A stretch of DNA of 64,000 bases from Psettodes erumei (GCA_016785225.1 JAFBJZ010000771.1:868001-932000); one strand, 5' to 3'; counted from the stretch's first letter, positions 40,501 through 56,000 are shown. Translations and numbers: made by a program. The notes: generated by a model from the letters alone, not told the origin.

Positions 40501-43500
40501 ATTATATCAATACATCACAGTTATTTAAGCAATTCTCAGTCCATCCATCACAATCTGAGATGGGAAAACACATGAAACAGAAATGTCACAGCCACCTTTT
40601 TAGACTCAGCTCATGATTGTGTGGATGCACCTCTCCACCTAGTCCTCCTCCACTCTTATACAACAAGCAGACATCACTCTGGCGCTCCAACCCACGTTAA
40701 TGCACCACTCTCATACATCATACCAACCATGTGTACATGTAAACTAATAGGAGGTGTATGTGATGTTGGAAATTCACATTTAAATCTGAGATGGATAATG
40801 AAAGCCCTGTGTTTGTGTGTGTGTGTAATATGGGCATAACTTCTCAGTGTTAGCACTGGGTGAAACAAAGTCTACCTTTCTGTTCTGAGATGAGCACCTG
40901 AAATGCATCTCCATAAATGTGAATGTAAAATGTCAAGTGCATTTTGGGAACTGGCACAACACCCAGCTGTAGTTAACGTGTCTGGTGTTTTGAAATTTTT
41001 TTTAAAAAGAGGATGGCTGTTAAAGGACTCCTGTGAAGTTTTATTGTAAAGTAGCACTGTTGTGGTCACAGTGTTTCACCAAAATGCAGTGAGGCCTTAC
41101 AAAGAGCAATGCATTTCCTTGGCGAAGCTGATTCTTTGAATCACTGCATAGATGTTAGTTCTTGACCCCAGGGTTTGATGCAGACTTGTGGTTGTTTTGG
41201 AGACCGTAGTTCTGTTGAGCTTTATTATGTTATATTGAAGATCCAATGCAGTGGCACATTGTACATTACATTGGCTGAAGTTTGCCACATCTCGAACACC
41301 AACAGGTCAATGTAGCTCATTTCCAATGCCAGATAATATTGGGAGTATAAAGCAAAGTAAAGTTAGAAGTAAAGGATTTTTGTTTTGAAATGAATAATTG
41401 TCTGTGAGTTGATCAGTGTCACAGATTGGCTGATGTAAGTTATTCTTGCCAATGACTGGTTCATGTAATCATTCATGGTTACCTACTGGGGAAGTTGGAC
41501 CTTTGGTTGGTGGGGTGGGTGAAACACACAGTGATGTAACTGATACCAGCACCCAGAAATTATCTAACCGAGCAGTGGTAACTACAAAATACAACCAAAA
41601 CATCTGAGCACACTTCAGTCCTGCAGGTGAACCTGTGTGAACGCTTATGGAGGACTGAGGTAGCAGATGTGATGCATTCACTCCCTATTCAGTGTAGACA
41701 AGGAGCCATCAAATAATACAGCTGTATTTTGGACTTGAGTCCATGCTGGGATGCACAGATATTCTGCACTGTCTTCTGAACCAGTGGGAGTTCGGCAGCA
41801 CGTATGAAGCACCTCCGCTTTGGTGCTTTAATCATCATCAGAGCCCATTATAAGTGCTGCTCTATATTATAAAGTTGAAACTGAAACTATAATTGCAATC
41901 AGATAATACCCCCCAACCACCTCCACCACCACCCCACTGACCATCTCCATTGTATCTACCCCACATTCTACACCCTCCACCCTTCACACCTCTGCCTTGC
42001 TGCCAGCTGCTACCATACTCCTCAGCTCTCATTCGCCAGAGCCAGGACAAACACATACAACAGAGTTGACTGATTGAAATTCACAGTGTGAGCAATTCCA
42101 ATCTTTTGCATGCTGTTTTTGCCTGCCTGGCTCTTGAGCTTGATGTGGGAGAAGAGTGTGACTAGCAGATGTATCACTGAGCAGTGATACTGCAGAGGTC
42201 TTCTCAGGGGTCCTCAGTGGTGGGCGAGCTCTGATTGTTTGCTGACAGCATGTCAGGGGTGGGTGGGGCTTCCACTGACTCATGGATGATCCATCAGAGC
42301 TCATCAGCACCAAAACACAGCTCAGTGTGTATTTTTAGCCAATGGGCTGTAAGTTGTAAAGGATTCCCTTTGCCTCCCTGTACTTCTACTTGTCAAATAA
42401 CTACAGTTATGCATCGCTTTATAAAAAACTTGCAGCTGATGCTCCTCAGTGAAATGAACAGTTGCCATCCGAGGATGGCAACTGTTCATTTTCAGCTAAA
42501 TTATCCATCTTAAATTAAAAGTGACGATAGTTGCTCCATTGGGCAGTGTGTCATACTTTTGTGTAGGCTATCTCAAAAACTACCTGCTAGTCTACCAAAC
42601 AGTTTGGTAGTCCATACACCATCATTTGGGTCAATAATAAAAAGGTAAAAAAATCAAGTGTGTAGTAACCCAACTATGGTTAGCAGTTTCTGCCATCAAT
42701 GAATAACTTGCAAGACTAGCCGTAGGATATGAGGGACACTAGCCACAGGACAGGACAGGACCGAAGGTCACATGACATGCACTGGCCCAAAAGGCACTTT
42801 TTCCCAATAGTTACAAAATGGATAGATGTTTTTAAAAAAAAGATGCATAATTTTTTCTGGGCATCAGAATTACTTGAGTTGACATTTTATTATTAGTCCC
42901 AGAGAACATTGTTTGTGTACCATTCATGCATATGGTGAGACAACAATTTAGCTGCTCATTGGCTTCCATAAAATTGTGCATCGTACCAGAATTGAAAATA
43001 CAGTATTTGGCTTAATGTGGCACTGAGTCTACACGTCACACTCACTGTATTATTAATGGGGAGTATTCCTTAGCATGTGAAAGTTATGATAAAATGAAGA
43101 GAGAAATTCTAAAATGTCTTTTTTGGCTCTGTAGATGCTTTGTAAAGTCAGTGAGAATAACCCTAACAATGTCATACTGACATCATTGTGCCTCGGCTCT
43201 GGCTTGTGACTCAGGGTCTTGAGCTGAAAAACTGTCACAAACTAGAGTTGTGGGCGTTGATCAGGCAGGGAGGCTACAGTGAAAAATGCGGTTGTGTTGC
43301 ATCCGTTTTTTGGAACTCAACCCCAACAATTAAAGGATATCTTGGCCTCTGCTGCTCATTTTATCCATTCTTGCATTACAGTCTCACAAGTCCCCCAAAC
43401 CATATGGTGCCAAATGAAGTTGTTTGCAATATTCAATGCTATCATATATATCACTGATTGGCGGGGCTGTGTGTTGACAAGAATCTATATCCATAGTCCC

Positions 43501-44009
43501 TTTTACATTGGACACATAATGCTTTCTTTTGTTAATCTAACAAAAAGCAATAACATTTGTCTCTAAGTAAAAATCTATGTTGTGTTTTTGAGAATAGATA
43601 GAGTATCACAAAATAAAACTTCACAATATATAGATATTTTGATTTTTTCTTAAACCCCCACTGATTGTTGAGTGGGACGCTGTCACCGGTGAGTACACCG
43701 ATTTGTGTTTATTATGTGATCTGTTTAAAGTATTACTAAAATGAAACTCCCTGCGTTTCACATGGTGCATCACAGTCATACACTCATACTAAGGTTTATT
43801 TGTTATTCCTCCAGATGCCTAACGCAGGGTGCCAGCCATGCAGTCTGTGCTGCACTGTGTAATTTTGGTGGGTAACATGACAGAGCATTAGCTGGCTGTG
43901 ATTTCAAAATAATCCTTCACACGTCTGTTGCTGCTTTAGAGCTAAACGATGACACATCAGACTGAGGTTTAGCACTTGTTAATCTTTCTGTTGTGCGTAT
44001 GTATATAAT

Positions 44010-44057
<48 letters not shown>

Positions 44058-47000
44058 TGTGTCCATATTCTGGATGGGACTGATGTGTCACTGAGAGGGA
44101 TGCATTCCTAATCATGAAGCATACATACTGTGGCAGCTCATCAAGTGTGTATGTGAATTACTTAGTCCCAAACAAGTTAGCCATGCAAGTAAAACAGAGG
44201 TTTTTCATTTCTTTTTAAAAATTTACTATACAGGACTGCTATACATTTTGCCATCTTTTCGTATGTTTAATTATTGTACTGATTTCTTATCCTCCTACAG
44301 CTGCAAATTATGACAAGAAACCTTAAATCCTGATTAGATGATAAATGTAAAACTTATTCACATACTAGAACAAGACTCCATTTCTTTCTGTTATGACTTT
44401 GGTCATGGAGGAGACACTGGCTGTATTCCAATTTAATTATTTCCTCATAATTAAACTTTTATCGAGCAGCAAAATTAACTTATACCCTCCCTCGAACTAT
44501 TCTGTACCTCGCTGACTCTTCAACTCTCTCTAACCCTGCTCTGCACAGATACGACCGATGGCTTTTCATGTATTCTCCACACTCACAGATACAGAACATG
44601 ATGCGTCTAACCCCCAATGTACTAGGGTCCATCTGGTCCCCCCTGCCACCAGTTACATGTAGATCAATATTTGAGGAGGTTTTGCGGAAGAAGATGGGTG
44701 TTTGTGTTGCTGTCTGTCTCTGTGGGGCAGCCCATTATCGTGTTGAGTCTAGAGGATGGGAGTTGGCCTATGGGGGTAGCGAGGCAGGCTGAGAGGAAGC
44801 CCAGGATGACCTGACAGCATAGATATTTGAGAACTGGCACCTTCATCCTTCCATCCCAGCAGAGTTTCCCAATAATAACACAAAGACACAGAGGATGTGT
44901 CTGGTCAAATGTAATCTCAACCGTACATACTTGCAAGCAGCCTTACTCAGAGTCCTCTTTTTTTGTTGTTTTGTTCTCTTTTATTCCTCTTGTAGGATGA
45001 AGTGTTAAAATATAACTTTTTCTGAAAAAAACTGCTGTCTACAATTTGTAATTTGCTAAGCTTCCAAGAATGTCATCAGTAACCCAGTAAGGAGATGTTT
45101 GAATGGCTTTTAAACAAACTTAGTGGTAAAAGTATATATCTAAATAGCCAATAGCCAACTCATAATATAACACTTCTGTGGCTGCATTGCATTCTGGTCG
45201 AGCTAAGGAAAATGTTTATATTATAATTATAATTCTTTTGTATTTTTGTAGTACTGTGACAGTAACTCAAATTATACTGACTGATTACTGTACTGGAACA
45301 TGTTGACAGTCGTACCGGCTCTGTTGTTCCTTTGGATCCATTGGTGAAGTGGAGAGCGGGAACTTGCTGCATGGGCAACAGCCTGTCCTCCACATTTCTC
45401 TGCCCAGGCCTACATCCCATAGGATGTAGGATTACAGATTCCATGGTCAGCCGTGACTGATCGAGACCTATCTCTGATCAGGACTTTGTTGTAAAAGAAA
45501 AGTTTACCTTTTAAATAATTTCTCAAACATCCACAACATGTAGCATCATTTCAAATTTGTCATTCCTCATGGGCTGACAGTTAGTACACACTAAAGTACT
45601 CTATGTATGTATGTTATCCCAGACAGACAGATTGCGTTTCACAGTTTATGGGAAAGAAAGCAAACAGGTCTCATAATGAAAGACTAAATGTGTATTTAAA
45701 GGTGGATTCTTAGTTTATTTGAACAGGCACTTGCTGCAACAGAATTTGAATGAGTAATTTTCTAGTCCAGGACTGTCTGTAAAAATTCTCAGAAGCTTTT
45801 CACTTTGGTTGATAATACATTTCTAATACACTGTCAACTTGTCATATTTGTCTAGAAAATAATACTTTTTTGATACATTGATTTAAAAAATATCAATTCT
45901 TGCTCATAGACCCTTGTATATAGGAAAATTGCATTTGAATGATCATAATTCAACCAATACACTCTCTTTCTGTCTGTCTTGCCATCTTTTTTCCCCAGAC
46001 ACTCCATGCAACAGCAAACCAACAAAGTCATCACGAGCACGAGCCACCTCGTCAAACAGCTCTCCGATATTATCAGCGGCTCTTCACGGGTATATTATGC
46101 ACCCATTCCTCCCTCGTTCCCATTTTTAAGTAGAAAAGGTGGATTTAACAACAGAGCTAATTGAAGCTAATTTTGTTTTGTTGCACAGCAAGACCGTCTG
46201 CGTCTGACCAGACTGAAGAGTGAACTTTCAGAGTCTGTGGCGCGTTATGGGGATCTGCAGAAGGTATAAAATATACTCGTTTACTCTCATTAATTGCTTG
46301 CTGAATTCTTACAAATAAATGACAAATAGATGGATTTGATGTTACATGTTGCCTGAACAGCCAGAAAAAGGGAAAAAACTCTAGAGGAATAAATTGAAAA
46401 AAATTGAATCTTGACCCTGTCTCTTCATTTCTTCCTCTCTCAGAAAATTGCGGAACGCTCAAGGGCCTTGCTCCCCCCAGCACAGAAAGACAAGAAGCAG
46501 GTGAGCTGATGTGGAGGGTGGAAATCAACCCTTTGTTTCACTGTCATTCATAAAAGAGCAGGATGATGAGCTTGCGTTTCTCCTCTCAATTGCATCCTCA
46601 CAAGGGGTCCTTTGAAGCTCTGTCTAGTCTCTCACAGCGTTCTATTACAATGGACTCCATTCATCACTTCCAACTCTTTCTTTCTTTTCTTATCTGAATC
46701 TCAATCAGTTACTAGCAAGAGTGTTGCTTCACTGCAGCCCAGTGAGAGCTTGGCAATAGAGGCTGGTGATCACTTATTGTGTTTAACATATGAAAGTCTT
46801 CCTTATGTCAGAGCGGAGGTGAGTGGATGAACTTTGGACTGAAGTTTTGATTTCTAAAACAAGATCATGTGAAATGAAACGTATTGATCTGTTTGTATAT
46901 GAGGTGATTCGAGCAGCAGAAGTAATGAAATATAGGAGGGAAAAATTCAAATGTACTGCACATATGAAGTTAGAAAATACTGGAGGGCTGTACAGAAGAC

Positions 47001-50000
47001 AGTTGGCATTTTTGGATTACCTCTTATTTTCAGTGTCTTACCTTCAAGAAGGTATGACTGAACATTAAATTATCAAAATGTCAGAGGGTTTTTTCAGTGG
47101 TATTTGTGAAACAAATGTGAAAATAGAAGTGATAGAAGGAATGGTTTAAGTAAAATAAGTTTTTCTGTCCTGCATCACAGATGAACCATAATATTCAGTA
47201 CCTGTGCCCTAGAAATGTAAACATTTTCTTTGCTTTCATATACATTAGGTCAAATTTAACTGTACAAATCTTTTTTCATTGAAAATAGGAATAACTTATT
47301 TATTTAATTGCTTATGATGATCAGAACAGGCAAATATTATAAGACCATGACAGGCTGATGGAGGGATGGACTTGGATTGTAATTCAGCCTCGGAATTTGC
47401 GATGGGGGGGGCCTATTTTGCCTTTCGCAGTAAATTTAAGACTTATAATGTTTTTGTGATAGAAAGAGAATTTGATGCTAACAATTTAATAAAGCATTTT
47501 CATCAATTTGACTGTGCGTGGGCAGCATATTCAAAGAGAAAACAAATAAACAGCAAAGGAAACTGATCATTATTTGGCTGGGTTTTCTGTTTCTTCCCTG
47601 TCTATTTCCCAGTGAACAGTATGGACTAACTTCAAAACAGTGTGGGACATGAGGCCCTGACCAAAGCTCAGTAACAGAACAGTACGCTGCATCTCACTGA
47701 ACAGTATTTCAGCAGGGTGGAGGTGTGAAACTCTTTGATTCAAGGACACCTTCTTGAACACCACCTTGCCGTTGAACTGAATATAAAACCATTTATAGCT
47801 TCATCTGACTGGACAGTAACAATTTTGTGAAGAACCATTTTGCACGCAAAGAGCCTCTAAAAATCCATCTTTTTTACAGAGGGCAGAGTCACATGTATTA
47901 ACGTTTTATGTCCCTCAAAAGTCAGATTATCAAGGTCTTTCATAGTCCCACAGTCCTAGTGTTAGAGGTAAAGGGCTTTGGGGGTGATTATATAACTCTG
48001 ACTCCCTGTGTATAGACTCTGACTAACAGTGCATAGAAGCAAATCGTCTGACCACATACTCACGTATGTTGTATAAGAAGTAATGTATGTGTAGATACTG
48101 TGGAAGGCATTTTCACTTCTTGGATAGCAAATGAGAGAGGCAGCCCGGCATTTGGAATGTCATCCATATGCATTTTTGCAGATCATTGCAGAAGTTATTG
48201 ATTGTTTCCCACCCACATCTCCAGATTCACATCATCGAAGTTGACTGGAATCGACAGCAGGGAACTCTGGAGACTGTGTGTACTTTGTTTTGCAGCCTGT
48301 GAACTTGTACAGCACAACATCAGAATGATCGTCATGAGGGTCGTTCCTGGCCGTGCACTGTGCTAATGTATTCCACTGAGTATATGCGGTGGGCATGTAT
48401 GTGGAGGAGTGAGCACGATGTTGCAGAGTTTGCTGAAGAGTGGTGAGTCAGTCTGCAGCCAGTAGACAGAGCACTGTGAGTCAGTCTGGGCTGGTCCCTG
48501 TGCTCTGACTCACACCAGCCCCTCCACTGTGAATTATCTGTGCAGTCAGCCGCAGAAAGGTGGGACATATTAGCAATGCAAAAAAGTCAACCAAGCCAAT
48601 TTACATTTAACTTCATCAACATGTTCTTTCTTTGACCCCCAAAATAAACGTGGTTTGGTGTAATTATCAGTCTTTTGTGTGTGTGATCATGGCAAAATGT
48701 GGGGGCACGTCCTACAGTGGGAGTACTTTGGTAGTTGTTGATATGTTGGTCAACAGATGTCAACAACATATCATCATAACTGTGCAAGTCACAAAACTTT
48801 ACAGGTGTGTGATCAAGATCAAAATGAAGGCTCTGGTTTTTACGATGGGTGTGGTCTGACATGAGTACTCTAATTATCTAGTAATGAGTAAGTAAGTAAA
48901 TAAGCACTTTTTCACAGACATAACTCATAAAATGCTTCACAAAGGTAAATAAAAGTGCAAAGCTGAAATCAGTAAAAAATAAGTAAAAATCACAGAACCC
49001 TACACCATAAGAACTATGTTTTCAGTTTACATCCAGTACTAAAATATTAAGCTCTACAGGTCTAACTCCAGTCTATCACCATGGAGCCTCCTTAAATTGT
49101 TACTGTTGTACTGTTGTACCTGCTTTGCAGCTATTCATCAAATGTAATGTGTTTGTGTGTGCTCCAACAGAATGCACAGAGACCATCCAGTGAGCAGGTG
49201 GAGGAGGGTCCGCTGTTTGGAGAAGCAGCAGGCTCAGAGGGCAGAGCTCAGGCCTTCTTGTCTGAGATCAGTGAGGAGGATGTGGAGGTGCTCCATCAAA
49301 GAGAGGAGGCCCTGCTGCAGATTGAAGTAAGAGCACTGGCATCAGAAAAGATCAGCTTTATAGGTGTATTTATGTTCACATCATTTGAACAACACAATTC
49401 ATCACACACTTTCTCATACATCACTGAGTAGAACAACTCCAGTGTGTTGCTGGTATACATTGAGCTGAAGAAAGGTGAGCAGCACTGGCCACTCTCTTCT
49501 ATGGAGAGTACCTAAAGTTTGTCCAAAATGTTACTAGATTTGTCACAAGGTGCTTTTTTGGAAAAAAAAAAAAGTTGGTAAAGTAATACCAGAATCTGTT
49601 CCTGCCAATTCATTTTGAATAAGCAATGGGGAATGGGGAAGCTCCTTAAACCCAACAGGTGGTGTTACCTCAGTCAGACATGTGGTTCTTGGCTGACCAA
49701 TGGTGCAACTTCATCACAAATTTATGAGTTACATTAGTCGGTACGATTTGTGCTTGATGTATGTTCAAATGATAAAGGATGCGGGACAATGGCCGCTGGG
49801 GTACTGTGATAGTATTGTTCTCTGTTAGCATGTAGCTATTAGTATTTCATTTTTTGACATATTCCAAAAGGAACTGATGTGCTTGGGGCTGAAAAAAAGA
49901 GACAGGGGAGAGAAATCAGAAAGTGTTCAGAGACAGATTAGCATGTTGTTGGTTTTGGTCTTTTCATTTCATTTTTTTTTGTTGGGGGGGGTAAGAAAAC

Positions 50001-53000
50001 TTCTGCTCCTAAACTCCTCTGCCTTATCCTTTAGTAACAGTCACTTCACAAAAAGACTCTGTGGATCTGTGCCCGAGAGGCAGACAACATTATTCTTGCA
50101 TTTAGCATAAAATGTTGTCCCACTGCAGATATAATATTTCACACTTGTCCCAGAAGCCAAATGTTTGCCACTCATGGTTCACTGTCTCCACCCATGTGTT
50201 CCCAGCCAACCCCCAAAATCCGAACCAGCAACATTGTGATTGTAAGCTTGTTTACTGATATTCTCTAGGGGCCACGTTTACTAAGCCTCGAGCGCAGAGT
50301 GTCAGATGAGAAATGAAAACCTGTATTTTCATATGCATAAATCTGTCCCATAGTCTTATTCACAACAAATCAAAAGCCCTGGCCAGTTACCTGAAGCCAG
50401 GTGTCTGAGATAGAAAATGCCAGAATTTACAACACGCTCTCAAAAATATGAATAAATAAAAAAAGAATAACAAACTTGTTTTTTTTATTTTCTTCAAATA
50501 TTGGTTCCCAAGAGGCAAACACATGCCAAGTTAGTAACAGAAACTCAGAAAGGGTCTGTCTTCCTCTGTCACCTCCGAAAGCTTATTAGTGTTTTGTCAT
50601 AGTACCCCCATACTGCTGCAGGATATTGAACACCACCCAATTACTAAGGTGCTTATATAGACTTGTTTCCTTTACCTGGGCAGAGTGTGTTTGGAATCAT
50701 AATGCAGAAGTCATTTTTAAAAGGTGGTGTGAAAAAGCACATCGTTCTGTGGAGTACTGTAAAATCATTTCAAAAATAGCTAAAATCTGTTGAGAACTCA
50801 GATGGACGGATATAATTTCTTTAACCACACTATGTCAACCTGTAGTATGACCAGAATGAGTCGTGTTCCAACAGGAATTATTTAAATATTCAAGTCTTGC
50901 TAGGAAATTACAAAAGGTAGGTGCGTTACTGTTAATTGTAATACTTGCTTTGGAGTTGTGTTTCTGTCCACATAGTGCAATATTCACAGTTTTATAGCTC
51001 TGTTTCTGTCTCTACCAACACTGGTGAAAAATAATATTATAAACCTAACCACACCAAGACTTTGGATGTGAACTCTGGTCTCTTGAGTCAAAGTCCTGAT
51101 CATTACATGCCCACCATCCAGTCAGGCTCCCTGTGACATGGTACATAAATGTAGCACTACGTAGACTTATGCCTGTACTCAAGGTAGTGACTCGTCCCAG
51201 CATGATAGTTTTGTGCTGGGGGGCTCGGGGCAATCCATCCCCTTGCTTGTCTCGACAACACTCCCTGTTGTCTGAGGTTTATTGAATAAACCACTCTGCT
51301 TGTGCAACATCTTCTGACAAGACCTTTGACCATGTTGTGGTGCTTCCTAGGCCATCTCAGATGTGGAATTCAAAGCATATAGCAACCCAAAACAGAGTAT
51401 AAAAACGTGTGTTTTTCAGATGATGATCCTGTATGTGACGGTTCAGTGTCGGACGGCCGTTCACCCTCCAGTAGTTTGAAGACTAATGATAATGTTTTAT
51501 GAGCATTTTACAGCATAATGAAGACGTATCTCTGTGCCTGGTTGGTGCAGTCTGAACTTCATCAACGTTTCAAATCAGTTAATCCCACCACAGGAGCTGC
51601 ACTGAATAGGAGCATGAAAAAGAAAAGGAAGAGCATCAATCTCTCCCGTGCAGAGTGGCACATAGAGAAATAGCAGTGGCATGAATGACAGCTTCATTTC
51701 AGCGCAGGCGCCAGGATGAGCCAGTCAGATGATTGGTGTTCAGACAGGGTTGTCTGGCCTGCGCTTTAGTCACAGCAGCATACATAAATGTCATAGCCAG
51801 TGCTGAGGCAGGTGCTGAGGGGACTTGACGTTGTTCCTTGTCGGAGAGTGATAGTATCTGACAATGTGTTTTTTCACCTCCATACCACCCTGCTCACCTC
51901 CGATTTTGCCATCCAAACACCCCTCCCCATCCCTTCATACCACTAAATCTGCAGTGTTTGCCGTGAATCCCAACACGTGTCACTTTTCTTCACCACTCTC
52001 CTCCCAGAGGACCAAGAAAGCCTTCTGTCTTTCATTGTTTCCAGCCCCTCCCTCTCTCTTGATGTTGTTCTGAGGTTAATTCTGCCCTCCTCTGAGACTG
52101 GATGGGTGTGTGAACCCTGGCTGCAGCTGAGGTGGCAAGTTGTAGTGCACCGACTGGAAGCAAACTTGGTCTTTGTGGGGTTTAGTTTACAAAGCCTTTT
52201 AATTACTCATGCCCTCATCACCATTACACTTTCGTCGAGTCCTCTCCAACACCAGTCTGCATCCCAATTTTTTATTAAAGCTTGTCTCCAATTTATTAAA
52301 GCAGTCTATGATCTTTTCCGAACCTTAACTAAATGCTGTGAGGGTCTAAACGTGAACATAAAAAGTTCACTAATGCTGAAGTCACAAGTGGATATTGTGC
52401 TGCAAGATCAGATGTTTGGCAGAAAACAAATATGTTGTCTGTTAACATTTTTACTGATACTTTCAACTTTTACTAATCTGTGACTTTCACAAATATGTTG
52501 ATTAAAAACATATCCTTCTACCATTTTCTGGAAAATATATCATCAGTTTAAAATCAATGCTATTTTTTTAATTTTATGTGAATTACGAAATGTATTGATG
52601 TTTCCATCTGATGTTTTTTGAACATTTTAAGAGAGCCCAAGTTCTCCGGGACCCTAAACATGAGATCAAGGGTAATTATGACATTTTTATTGGCGTTTCT
52701 TACTTGAACATGAAAATGTATTAAATAAACTTGTTTCATGAGACTAAACTGCATACATTTAAACTGTAACAATCAATTAATATTCAATGGAATTTGAATT
52801 TGTTTCATGAATAATTACTAATAATTTGCTAAAAGTGCGTAAGGAAGATGTGAAAGTTTGGCAGGATATATTGGACTTTAGTGTTAACTGAAAACTTAAT
52901 ATCTCTTTAATAAAAGTAAAGACTGTGTAAGGTCTTTAGGTGTTGTGTAAGTTTTAGTATTGTACACAACCTGATATTGTACAAAAAGATGACACTTTAT

Positions 53001-56000
53001 TCAATGCTAAAAATTATGCTGAATATTTATGTAACTTACTGTGGAGTTTGACCAGATCATTGCTGGGAATACAGACTAGTAGACTTTCATACTTTCTCAG
53101 AAACAGATTGAAAATTGAGATAGTTGTAGAACTGTAGAAGTTGTGTAGAGCTTTCTATTGAACAATTTTAGTAGCATTTTTATCATCTGCAATGGTTTGG
53201 TCTTCATCCAAGCTGATTTAGACAGGGATCACTTGAAACATAAGGAATCATCCCCCGTGGCTTATGAAGACCATAGCGACCTGGCCTGCAGTTGATATGA
53301 TCTTGTATCTTAATCAAAGTGAATGCACAGACAGAGTCTCAGACCCTTAGGTCCCACACTAGGGCAGCAAAAAGTGCACATGAATAGTAACAAGAGTAAA
53401 TGTATTGTGGCTTCCATGCCTGTTATTCTGAAATCACAGAAGAGGAGGCAGGTTGAGCCTCAGCAGGCTGTAACTTCTGTAATATTTTCAGCTGGGTGTC
53501 CTCTTCATGCCCTGCTGCTGTCATCGTGTTATCATATTCAGGGGTGTTAGGTCCTTCAGCTACTGGCAGAGAGGAAACAAGATTTTACATTTATAAACCA
53601 TTTATTCAGTAAGGCCAAAAAAGAGATGTCTCATGCAGTCAGTGTGGGAACCCCCCCCCCCCCCCACCCCTTCTCACTAGTAAGCGTGCAAGTAAATCTG
53701 CTTAACGCCTTTTCTGCTGTGGTAGTGACACTGTGTCCTGTTGCCCATTGCCTGTGGGTTCAAGTGGGAGATGTGGGGAGAATTTCATATCAGCATTAAC
53801 CACACATCAAAAAGAGTGAGAGGGGGGGGGGGGGCATCAGAGAGAACAGCAGACAAACTTATTTCTCCTCTGTCTAAGCCACTTTGTTCATCCATAGCTT
53901 TACATAACCATAATCTGTACCAAGATTACAAGTTTGTATTGGCATAATTCATTGATGTTGGTTGTGGACAGCATGCACTCCCTATATATCTGACTGGACC
54001 AATGTGCCGCTCACTGGACTGTCATGTCTCCAGTTCCCATTTTCTTAAGGTCTTTTCACACTGTCCAAGACATCAGACATTCATTCACTTTGAAATGCAT
54101 TTACAGAATGATGTTTAATTTTGGTTTAATTCATTACACCATAAATAAATAAATAAATTAGCATTTAATAGTGCCAATGAAAAACAAGCAGATATCATCT
54201 AAACAACAGACTGCTGATTGGTCTTGCTTTCAGCTGCTGGGCCCCCTTGATTTTCAGTTACGTTTCTGAGACTCAACTCTAATAGTGTGACATACATTTA
54301 AACAGATGAACAATAAAAACTCTGACCAAACAGAAAAAAAAGGTGTTAAAGGAAGTCATCAGTGATTTAGTGTAGGGTTGGAGTTAGAGAGGTAAAGATT
54401 AGTTTAAGGTCCAATGCAAGTCCAGCCAACTGTGCTGTGTTGCCTATTTGCTTTTTGAATGTTTTGAGATTGCTCCCTATGTGCAGTCCACTAATTCATG
54501 AGTTAGAAATTCCAAGAGAGCAGTGCATCAAATGACAAAAGAAAACGTGGCAATATGAAAGAGGTCCCCTAGATTCATTAGATGAACAGAGACAATATAT
54601 ATTTTTGCAAAGCAATTGCTTGATATCTAAATTAACTGTTTGCTATAGTTGGTGTAAGAAGTGGTGATATGTCAATGTCATGTTCACAACTTGTTTCTGT
54701 CACCTTGTTTCTGTTTCCAAGTCAAAAATCAATGACTGTCAGATTAAATTTTCTCTTTCATAATGCAACCGTGATCACCAGAAAGGCAGATAGTGAGAAG
54801 ATTAAACAGTTTTTCTACATCTGCGTTGCTTTATTTTGTATATATATCATAATTGATATCCTAAAATTGACATTGCTGTCTTCTTTTGTAACACTGCTTG
54901 AATGACGTTGCTGAAATTAATCCATTCAGTAGATCTCTTTAGTTTTTTCACACTTCTTATGCAATAAATTCTCCCCATGCTCGTTGAGTTTGTGGGTTTT
55001 AGGCTGTTGCCTCTGTGGTACTAATTAGGTATACTTACTCAGATAGAGGAAGACATCTGTAATATGAAAATGTAAGCAGAGCATTACCAGACATAACAGA
55101 GGCTAGAGGTATGCCCATGTCTGGATTTGCAAAGCAATTAACCTGCACCTGCAGTATCGAAGGTGCCCTCCCATTTGTTGTGATGTTCCTATTTCAATTA
55201 AATAGAAAAGCCTCATAGGTCTCTGCCTTCCCAGTGATGCACCAAAATATCATACCATAAAGAAATGCTACAGCAGCAGGTGAATGGAGGTAACATTTAT
55301 ATGTAATATACTAGCCTATACACCAAGAAATCATACGCTAAATCTCAGGCATATATATACACACACATGGGGTTGGAGGGGATGAAAAGCTCCGTCCCCA
55401 TTACAATGGAGTGCTCAATGCTTTTGTTAAGCAAAGGTTTAGACTTTTGTTTTGTTTTGCACCTCCTTCTTGTCAGTAACCATCTGAATTATAAGTAAGG
55501 TATGCTCATAAGTATCTCCATCTAAATGACTGTGTCTGGAAGACTTGTCTCTGTTACAGCCTCACTGTGTGATCTAAACTGATAAGATGTCTAGATTTTT
55601 ACATAAAGATGTGGCTTTGTTCAGCTTGAGTTCATCTAAGGCTGCATACTTATCTATATTCAGGGTTGATTGGGAGCACAGTTGCAGTGAGCTGCTCAGC
55701 ACATAGTAAAGAACCCCAACCCCCTTCTGGGCAATGGATTTGTCAAAAGGCAGCAGGAAGAGAAGGGACTTGAAATGACAAGTGTTGACAACGAATGATG
55801 ACTAATGTGCCTGTGGAGAGTGGATACGTCACTGAACACTGCCAAATCACAACTGTCAGGAGAGTCAGTTAATGTGCTGCTGAAACCCAACTACCCCTGA
55901 GATACACAGCAACTTATACCTGTTAAAACACAATACAGCACATGTTACACTGTTGTCAGTTATTTGCTGAGCACTGGCATCACAGTCTATATTAACAACT

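Larger units (their letters stand above)
34102..45998 (+). other. tsnare1: tsnare1 intron 3 (about 11.9 kb)
   Basis: A phase-2 intron with gtaagt and ccccag ends. It contains two Tc1-like transposase remnants on the minus strand (35600-36330 and 39860-40351), an isolated Tc1-type terminal sequence at 39244, a perfect hairpin (42452-42491), a smaller one (45409-45430) and a long GT microsatellite (44011-44062). No coding exon was recognised. Confidence 0.85.

Noticed and set aside
42452..42491. MicroRNA precursor
   Set aside because: The arms are only 19 bases with a 2-base spacer, too short and too tight for a normal precursor hairpin.
51977..52483. 168-codon open frame on the + strand
   Set aside because: It has no recognisable domain, ends within a dispersed repeat copy, and has no splice-site support.
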